A model generated the notes under the pieces. The model made no database searches. It was not told the DNA's origin and was given only the letters and a program-made list of their open reading frames with translations. A stretch of 64,000 nucleotides of DNA from UBA7672 sp963718145 (GTDB taxonomy: Bacteria > Pseudomonadota > Alphaproteobacteria > Caulobacterales > Hyphomonadaceae): assembly GCA_963718145.1 (NCBI GenBank), contig CAVQYJ010000001.1, positions 1-64,000 of the forward strand, written 5' to 3'. The position numbers were made by a program, and so were the translations under genes. Positions 60,414 through 64,000 of this stretch are shown one piece after another; the first letter of the stretch is position 1; each line of letters begins with the position of its first letter.

Positions 60414-61580
60414 ATGCACAACATCGCGCCGATGACCGAGGACCAGCAGTCGATCCAGGACGCGGTCGCCGCCGTTTGCCGCGAGTTCGATGCGGAATAC
60501 TGGCGCAAGACGGACGAGACTGGAAAGTGGCCGGAAGAATTCACCAAGGCCATGGCCGATGGCGGCTGGCTGGGCATCGCCATGCCGGAAGAGGTCGGCG
60601 GGTCGGGGCTGGGCCTGATGGAAGCTGCGATCATGATGCAGACGGTCGCCCGTTCGGGCGCGGGCTTCACGGGGTGTTCGTCGATCCACCTCAACATCTT
60701 CGGGGCCAAGCCGATCGAGAAATTCGGCACCAAAGAACAGAAGCAGGAATTCCTGCCGAAGATCATCTCCGGCCAGCAGAAGATGTGCTTTGGCGTGACC
60801 GAGCCGAACTCGGGCCTCGACACGTCGAGCCTGCAGACGCGCGCCGAGCGCACCAATTCAGGCTATGTCATCAACGGCCGCAAGATCTGGACGACAGGCG
60901 CGCAGCGGGCCGACAAGATCCTGCTGATCGCGCGCACCACGCCGCAGGACAAGGTCGCCAAGGCCTATATGGGCCTCTCGCTGTTCTACTGCGACATGAA
61001 GGGCATCGACGCGAAGCCGATCCCGAAAATGGGTCGCAAGGCCGTCGAGTGCAACATGCTGTACTTCGACAATGTCGAGATCCCGAAAGAGGCGCTCATC
61101 GGCGAAGAAGGGCAGGGCTTCAAATACCTGCTGCAGGGCCTCAACCCTGAACGCGTTCTCTTTGCGGTGGAAGCCATCGGCCTCGGCTTCGCGGCGCTGG
61201 AGCGGGCGACGACCTACGCCAAGGAGCGCGTCGTGTTCGGCCGTCCGATCGGCCAGAACCAGGGCGTGGCGCATCCGCTGGCCAAGTGCTGGGCGGAGCT
61301 GAGCGCGGCGGAGCTGCTGTCCTACAAGGCGGCGCGGCTTTACGACCAGGGCCTTGAATGCGGGGCGGAAGCCAACGCCGCGAAATATCTCGGCGCTGAG
61401 TATGGCTTCAACGCCTGCGAGGCAGCGGTGCTGGCGCATGGCGGCATGGGCTACGCGAAAGAGTACGATGTCGAGCGCTACATGCGCGAGGCGATGATCG
61501 CGCGCATCGCGCCGGTCAGCCGCGAGATGATCCTCAACTTCATCTCCGAGCGTGTGCTGGGCCTGCCGAAGAGCTATTGA
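60414..61580 (+). CDS. Acyl-CoA dehydrogenase
   Basis: FAD enzyme of 388 residues that introduces a trans-2 double bond in acyl-CoA. It has the three-domain family layout: N-terminal helices (GGWLGIAMPEEVGGSGLGLM), middle beta domain with FAD contact KMCFGVTEPNSGLDTSSLQT and KIWTTGAQRADKILLI, and C-terminal helices (ERVVFGRPIGQNQGVAHPLA). The catalytic-base region HGGMGYAKEYDVERYMREAM has Glu at the usual position. Substrate chain length not evident. A GGGAGAGACG site precedes the ATG. Confidence 0.93.
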   Translation: MHNIAPMTEDQQSIQDAVAAVCREFDAEYWRKTDETGKWPEEFTKAMADGGWLGIAMPEEVGGSGLGLMEAAIMMQTVARSGAGFTGCSSIHLNIFGAKPIEKFGTKEQKQEFLPKIISGQQKMCFGVTEPNSGLDTSSLQTRAERTNSGYVINGRKIWTTGAQRADKILLIARTTPQDKVAKAYMGLSLFYCDMKGIDAKPIPKMGRKAVECNMLYFDNVEIPKEALIGEEGQGFKYLLQGLNPERVLFAVEAIGLGFAALERATTYAKERVVFGRPIGQNQGVAHPLAKCWAELSAAELLSYKAARLYDQGLECGAEANAAKYLGAEYGFNACEAAVLAHGGMGYAKEYDVERYMREAMIARIAPVSREMILNFISERVLGLPKSY

Positions 61581-61612
61581 GGCCAACTCGAGATCGCGTC
61601 ACGATCCGCCGC

Positions 61613-62407
61613 ATGCTGGACACGATCGAACCTTCCGCCCGCGCCGAAGTGCTGCGCCGTCTCGAGGATATCGAGCGCCACAACGGTGCGCGTATTCTTC
61701 TGGCTGTCGAGAGCGGCAGCCGAGCGTGGGGCTTCCACTCTCCCGATTCCGACTATGATGCGCGCTTCATCTATGTGCGCGGCGCCGACGATTATTTGAC
61801 GCTATACGCGCATAGAGACGTCATCGAGACGCCGATCGAGGGCCTGTTCGACGTCAACGGCTGGGACATCACCAAGGCGCTGCGGCTCATGATCCGCGGC
61901 AACAGCGTTGTTCAGGAGTGGCTGGCGTCACCCATCGTCTACCGCGCGCACACAGCATTCGTTTCTGCGCTCCAGCCGATCTCGCGTGCGTGGCGCAGCG
62001 TTTATGCAGATGCGCATCACTACCACGGCCTGCTCGCGACGCAGCGCGGGCGGTTCATTGAGGGACGCGATCGGGTCAAGCTCAAGAAATACTTCTACGC
62101 AGTGCGACCAGCCATCGCGCTCCACTGGCTGCGCGAGCGCGGCGGCTCGCCGCCGATGGACCTGCCGAGCCTGCTTGCGGGCGTGCGTCTGCCGGCAGCT
62201 GCCGCGGAAGCCTTGGAAGCCCTGCGGACGGCAAAGGCCCTGTCATCGGAGGTCGGGGAAGGGCCGCCGATCCCAGCGCTGGACGCCTACATCGAGGAGC
62301 AAGCCCAGTGGGCCCTGCAGGCCAAAGGCCGCCTGCCTGATCCGGACCCGGTGCTGCTTGCCCAGACAAACGCGTTCTTCCGAGCTGTGGCGCGGAACGA
62401 GTTGTAG
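61613..62407 (+). CDS. RlaP-type nucleotidyltransferase
   Basis: A protein of 264 residues of the predicted nucleotidyltransferase superfamily (RlaP/YcgL-type, PF10127): LAVESGSRAWGFHSPDSDYD carries the GS...DxD active-site pattern, followed by ARFIYVRGADDYLTL and FDVNGWDITKALRLMIRGNS. The rest is helical (KLKKYFYAVRPAIALHWLRE). Family members are phage- or RNA-ligase-associated nucleotidyltransferases of uncertain substrate. I chose ATG 61613; the open frame begins with a TTG inside the acyl-CoA dehydrogenase stop. Confidence 0.8.
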   Translation: MLDTIEPSARAEVLRRLEDIERHNGARILLAVESGSRAWGFHSPDSDYDARFIYVRGADDYLTLYAHRDVIETPIEGLFDVNGWDITKALRLMIRGNSVVQEWLASPIVYRAHTAFVSALQPISRAWRSVYADAHHYHGLLATQRGRFIEGRDRVKLKKYFYAVRPAIALHWLRERGGSPPMDLPSLLAGVRLPAAAAEALEALRTAKALSSEVGEGPPIPALDAYIEEQAQWALQAKGRLPDPDPVLLAQTNAFFRAVARNEL

Positions 62408-62585
62408 CGAAGGAACGCATCGCCGCCACGGTGTAAGACGTCGCCCAGTCTGAGCGTGGAACTACCTACTCTCCTCCCACGCGAACGCGGCGAACTGCGT
62501 ACCTGCCGAAAGCAGTTAACCGTGGCGGACTGGGCATATAGCTTGCTTCAAGCTGGCGGGGAGAAACTTGGGGAGAGACCCGCCT

Positions 62586-62735
62586 GTGACCCATGACACT
62601 CCGGTCGACCAGAATGCGTTTGCGCCGATGCCGCCGCTTGCGTTGCCGCCGGGAATGCTGATGTGGGCCAGCATGTATACCGTGATGTTCTACGTCTGCG
62701 GCGGAATGCTCGCCTATCTCTACGATCCTGACTGA
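62586..62735 (+). CDS. Small single-pass membrane protein, 49 residues
   Basis: GTG 62586 begins VTHDTPVDQNAFAPMPPLAL; then one hydrophobic segment MLMWASMYTVMFYVCGGMLA is followed by YLYDPD. GGGGAGAGA lies about 10 bp upstream, inside the sequence GGGGAGAAACTTGGGGAGAG. Met-rich transmembrane composition and codon-position bias fit a real small protein. Family not recognised. The upstream gap (62408-62585) has no other gene. Confidence 0.5.
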   Translation: MTHDTPVDQNAFAPMPPLALPPGMLMWASMYTVMFYVCGGMLAYLYDPD

Positions 62736-62771
62736 TTTCGGCCGGCCGATCTTCGCCCGGCGCGGGACCGC

Positions 62772-63710
62772 TCAGTCCGGCACGCGGGTCAGGCGCACGC
62801 GGTTCTGCGTGCCGTCAGCGCCCGTATAGATGAGCCAGACATCCTCGCCCGCCCATTCGGTCTTGATCGCCTGGAAGGGCCGGCCGCGCATGTTGTTTGG
62901 ATTCATCGTCACCAGCGGACGGAACACCAGCACGCCGTCGTTCACCGTGTACGTGCCGGCAAAGCTGGCGAAGGGCGTGAAGATCTTTCCGCGCTCATCA
63001 TCTGTCGGCTTTGCGCTCAGGAGCGGCCGCGGTGTGAACGCCGAGACAAAGTTTCCGGCAAAGTGCGGCGGCGAGAAGATGTAGTAACCGGGCTGCATGT
63101 CATCGACATGCGTTCCCTTGTCCGCTCCCGCGCCGACGATGATTTCTGCACGCCGCCACACGCCCTTCAGGCGGAGGGCTTCCGGCGTCACCTGCGAGGT
63201 GTCCTGTTCCAGTCGCGCAAGCTCGGTGCTGACCGATCCGCCCTCGGGCGACGCCTCGGTCAACCACACTCCGCCATCGGCCCAGGTAAGCTCGTAGTTT
63301 GCCGTCTTGCCGCCAACCATGTCAGCGGGATCCTTGGTGACCTGCGGCGTGAGCGTCAGCTTGCCGGTGTCGCTGGCATAGGTCCCGGTGCTTCCGGTAA
63401 AGGGTGCGAATACGCGGCCCGCTTCCTCGTCGGTTGGCTTGTCGCCGAGATAGGGCCGGGCGGCGAAGCCATCCACGGCCGTGATCGCGTAGTGTGACTT
63501 CGAGAAGATGTAGATGCCCGGCTGGGCGTCGACGGAATGCATTCCGGCGTTCGGGCCCGACTCTATGTCGACGCGGATGCGGCGCCAGGCGCCTTCGAGA
63601 ACCTGGGGCGGCGGTTCCGCCGCCGCGGCGGCCCTGGGCGAGTCGCCTGGACTGCAGGCCCACAGCGATGGGCCCATCAGCAGGATCACGGCTAGCATTT
63701 TGCGGTTCAT
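62772..63710 (-). CDS. Lipoprotein with two lipocalin-like repeats
   Basis: A protein of 312 residues with a lipoprotein signal (MLAVILLMGPSLWACS) followed by two homologous ~130-residue domains. Repeat 1 begins LEGAWRRIRVDIESGPNAG and contains QPGIYIFSKSHYAITAVDGF, KPTDEEAGRVFAPFTGSTGT and LTLTPQVTKDPADM. Repeat 2 begins LKGVWRRAEIIVGAGADKG with QPGYYIFSPPHFAGNFVSAF, KPTDDERGKIFTPFASFAGT and LVFRPLVTMNPNNM. The pattern (GxWRR, small beta strands) resembles lipocalin-like domains that bind hydrophobic ligands. Internal duplication is evident; the ligand is unknown. Confidence 0.8.
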   Translation of the reverse strand: MNRKMLAVILLMGPSLWACSPGDSPRAAAAAEPPPQVLEGAWRRIRVDIESGPNAGMHSVDAQPGIYIFSKSHYAITAVDGFAARPYLGDKPTDEEAGRVFAPFTGSTGTYASDTGKLTLTPQVTKDPADMVGGKTANYELTWADGGVWLTEASPEGGSVSTELARLEQDTSQVTPEALRLKGVWRRAEIIVGAGADKGTHVDDMQPGYYIFSPPHFAGNFVSAFTPRPLLSAKPTDDERGKIFTPFASFAGTYTVNDGVLVFRPLVTMNPNNMRGRPFQAIKTEWAGEDVWLIYTGADGTQNRVRLTRVPD

Positions 63711-63869
63711 GGCATCCCCCGAACGTCAAGATCGAAAGGGCTACTTCGAGTGGGCCATATCACAGTCGCGAACGCATGTAATGCTGCGGCGCCGCGCAAA
63801 GTCTGGCCTGCCATTGGCTCGCGGTTCCTGCGGCATTAGCGTCGTTCGGCAACCAACGGGCAGCCATCC

Positions 63870-64000
63870 ATGAAATCCATTCTGATCACGGGCGCAGGCA
63901 GCGGTATTGGCCGCGCGACGGCTGTGGCGTTCGTGAAGGCCGGATGGGGCGTGGCCCTGGTCGGGCGCCGGCGCGAGGCGCTGGAGGAGACGGCGCGGCT
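63870..64000 (+). CDS. Short-chain dehydrogenase/reductase, 5' part
   Basis: Starts ATG 63870 and runs off the right edge. The first 44 residues include the NAD(P)-binding motif of SDR enzymes: MKSILITGAGSGIGRATAVA (TGxxxGxG) and GVALVGRRREALEETA, whose Arg-Arg after the second strand favours NADPH. Only the cofactor motif is in the window, so the reaction cannot be named. Confidence 0.85.
   Translation, partial: MKSILITGAGSGIGRATAVAFVKAGWGVALVGRRREALEETAR

Noticed and set aside
62412..62480. GGAAC boxes (62412 and 62458) as EcfG promoters for the small membrane protein
   Set aside because: Neither is followed by CGTT at 16-17 bp.
1..64000. CRISPR arrays, rRNA genes, complete tRNA genes, biosynthetic clusters
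   Set aside because: No regularly spaced direct repeats of CRISPR size, no rRNA-like stretch and no full cloverleaf were seen; the enzymes present do not form a biosynthetic cluster.

Overview
The window looks like a chromosomal segment of a GC-rich alphaproteobacterium. Pointers are the pyrB-pyrC-plsY-dprA-topA-rnr gene order, a canonical-looking GGAAC-N17-CGTT general-stress (EcfG-type) promoter, and a separated ispH / thrB / rnhA set that is normally clustered in this class. A Caulobacterales/Hyphomonadales-like host is a guess. No rRNA and no complete tRNA was seen.

Layout. (1) 1-6876 is the right end of an integrated phage-like element. Reading inward from the attachment site (a 3' fragment of tRNA-Arg(TCT) at 6832-6876) come four CGAACCG repeats, a tyrosine integrase, a small gene on the other strand, an AlpA-like regulator, a D5/SF3-type helicase (DUF5906), an iteron-like AGTCGGAT array, then small and large terminase and an unknown gene running off the left edge. 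This int-alpA-rep-ori-packaging order resembles satellites (capsid-forming PICI-like) as much as a full prophage. The packaging genes and the integrase 3' end carry many frame disruptions. (2) 6877-16240: hemerythrin-like gene with an EcfG-type promoter, a topoisomerase IB remnant, the prkA-yeaH-spoVR stress operon, and a membrane PQQ glucose dehydrogenase. (3) 16300-26584 is a leftward block of core genes: rpmG, then Nudix/rnr/topA, dprA/plsY, and pyrC-like/pyrB, with ATGA overlaps inside each group. The PyrC-like protein lacks the metal-binding histidines. (4) 26768-34315: tex, ruvX, a gatC...gatA operon with two inserted genes, and two tandem hotdog thioesterases.

(5) 34312-42664: DUF442 phosphatase, YqgE, peroxiredoxin, SPFH/NfeD pair, rnhA, two related small membrane proteins, thrB and a Tat/lipoprotein sulfatase. 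(6) 42670-45383 is a patch of broken genes: an RHS tail with a JAB/JAMM-like C-terminal domain and an overlapping lipoprotein (candidate toxin/immunity pair), an unknown gene tail, an IS256-family transposase tail, and a possible prepilin-peptidase scrap. (7) 45384-64000: ispH, argS, M28 peptidase, pirin, alpha/beta hydrolase, leucine-dehydrogenase-like enzyme, AraC regulator, FAD oxidase, acyl-CoA dehydrogenase, RlaP-type nucleotidyltransferase, a two-repeat lipocalin-like lipoprotein and the start of an SDR gene. Two genes here (GNAT at 48957, TauD at 55251) are broken by single indels.

Starts were chosen by ribosome-binding site, overlap and family length where possible. Function calls come from motifs and remembered family features, not from a search.
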